DNA from: an uncultured Oscillospiraceae bacterium | Lineage (GTDB): Bacteria > Bacillota > Clostridia > Oscillospirales > Ruminococcaceae | Length of the DNA stretch: 58,587 nucleotides | Direction of reading: 5' to 3' | NCBI GenBank assembly: GCA_910586535.1 | Contig: CAJUHS010000003.1 | Location: 1-58,587, forward strand | Part shown: piece by piece, positions 58,392 to 58,587 of the stretch | Position numbering within the stretch: the first letter of the stretch is position 1 | Layout: each line of letters starts with the position of its first letter | Notes under the pieces: generated by a model | What the model was told of the DNA's origin: nothing | The model's input: only the letters and a program-made list of their open reading frames with translations | Databases searched by the model: none | Made by a program: the position numbers and the translations under genes

Positions 58392-58587
58392 TTACTTTCT
58401 CTTCTTAGCAACGATAGCAGCAGCGCCTGCAACAGCCATTACAGCAGCGATGGAAGCAACAGCAACGTTGCCTGTAGCCGCAGGTGTTGTTGTAGCGTCA
58501 GCAGCGGGAGCTTCTGTTACTGCGGGAGCAGCCTCTGTCTCTGCGGGAGCCTCTGTCTCTGCAGGAGCAGCTTCAGCATCGTCAGCA
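58392..58587 (-). CDS. C-terminal part of an Ala/Pro/Glu/Thr-rich surface protein (partial)
   Basis: The reading frame enters from the right edge and ends at TAA 58392-58394; the 5' part is outside the window. The 64 residues visible are a repetitive linker (units of APAETEA), then a membrane helix (VAVASIAAVMAVAGAAAIV) and a short basic end AKKRK. This is a typical C-terminal anchor of a Gram-positive surface protein. A TGN precedes the helix, but no clear LPxTG-type sorting motif is seen. The function of the missing N-terminus is unknown. Confidence 0.75.
   Translation of the reverse strand, partial: ADDAEAAPAETEAPAETEAAPAVTEAPAADATTTPAATGNVAVASIAAVMAVAGAAAIVAKKRK

Overview
The window looks like chromosomal DNA of a motile, starch/mannan-using Clostridia (Firmicutes), probably a Ruminococcus/Oscillospiraceae-type organism. 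This is inferred from strong AAAGGAG-type ribosome binding sites, consensus TTGACA-17-TATAAT promoters, TTG/GTG starts, the Bacillus/Clostridium-type fla operon order with FliY, CheC and CheD, GTP-type PEP carboxykinase, type I pullulanase and DUF975/MmcQ proteins. No tRNA, rRNA gene, CRISPR array, IS element or prophage was found inside the window.

Layout. (1) 1-480: two tandem consensus promoters point leftward out of the window and resemble an rRNA-operon promoter region. (2) 480-7640: rightward genes for a cation/proton antiporter, metG, pckG and an orphan MazF-type toxin. A 1 kb antiporter-metG spacer holds three near-perfect promoters, a candidate small RNA and a decayed gene. (3) 7749-34989: one leftward flagellar/motility operon of 29 genes (flgB-flgC-fliE-F-G-H-I-J-K-flgD-TIGR02530-flgE-flbD-motA-motB-fliM-fliY-cheY-fliO-P-Q-R-flhB-flhA-fliA-flgF-flgG-cheC-cheD), with its promoter at 35067-35095. 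It encodes rod, hook, MS-ring, C-ring, export apparatus, stator and the flagellar sigma factor. It lacks fliL, flhF, flhG, cheA, cheB and cheW at their usual positions. (4) 35478-46650: a leftward arginine biosynthesis cluster argG-(lipoprotein)-argH-argC-mmcQ-(small ORF)-argJ-argB-argD-(hydrolase)-argF, followed by a DUF975 membrane protein. Together these take glutamate to arginine, with ArgJ recycling the acetyl group. (5) 46650-58587: accessory and metabolic genes. These are a candidate structured RNA, a divergent ribbon-helix-helix repressor/small protein pair with a palindrome inside the promoter, a frameshifted metallophosphoesterase, purine nucleoside phosphorylase, pullulanase, two lipoproteins (one a GH5 enzyme), a short unannotated 59-aa gene, a MerR remnant next to a VOC protein, a GNAT acetyltransferase, a MerR regulator coupled to a broken aminoglycoside 3-N-acetyltransferase, a cytidylate-kinase-like protein and the C-terminus of an Ala/Glu/Pro/Thr-rich surface protein.

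The most interesting material is between genes. The first item is a roughly 130-nt candidate sRNA at 1965-2093 whose open linker copies the anti-Shine-Dalgarno end of 16S rRNA. The second is a roughly 100-nt structured, terminator-ended element at 46885-46983. The third is the divergent RHH/small-protein pair with a perfect palindrome between the -35 and -10 boxes. The fourth is a cluster of three freshly broken genes in 47.7-56.4 kb. I do not see a clearly new multi-gene system; the flagellar and arginine loci are recognisable systems with unusual details.
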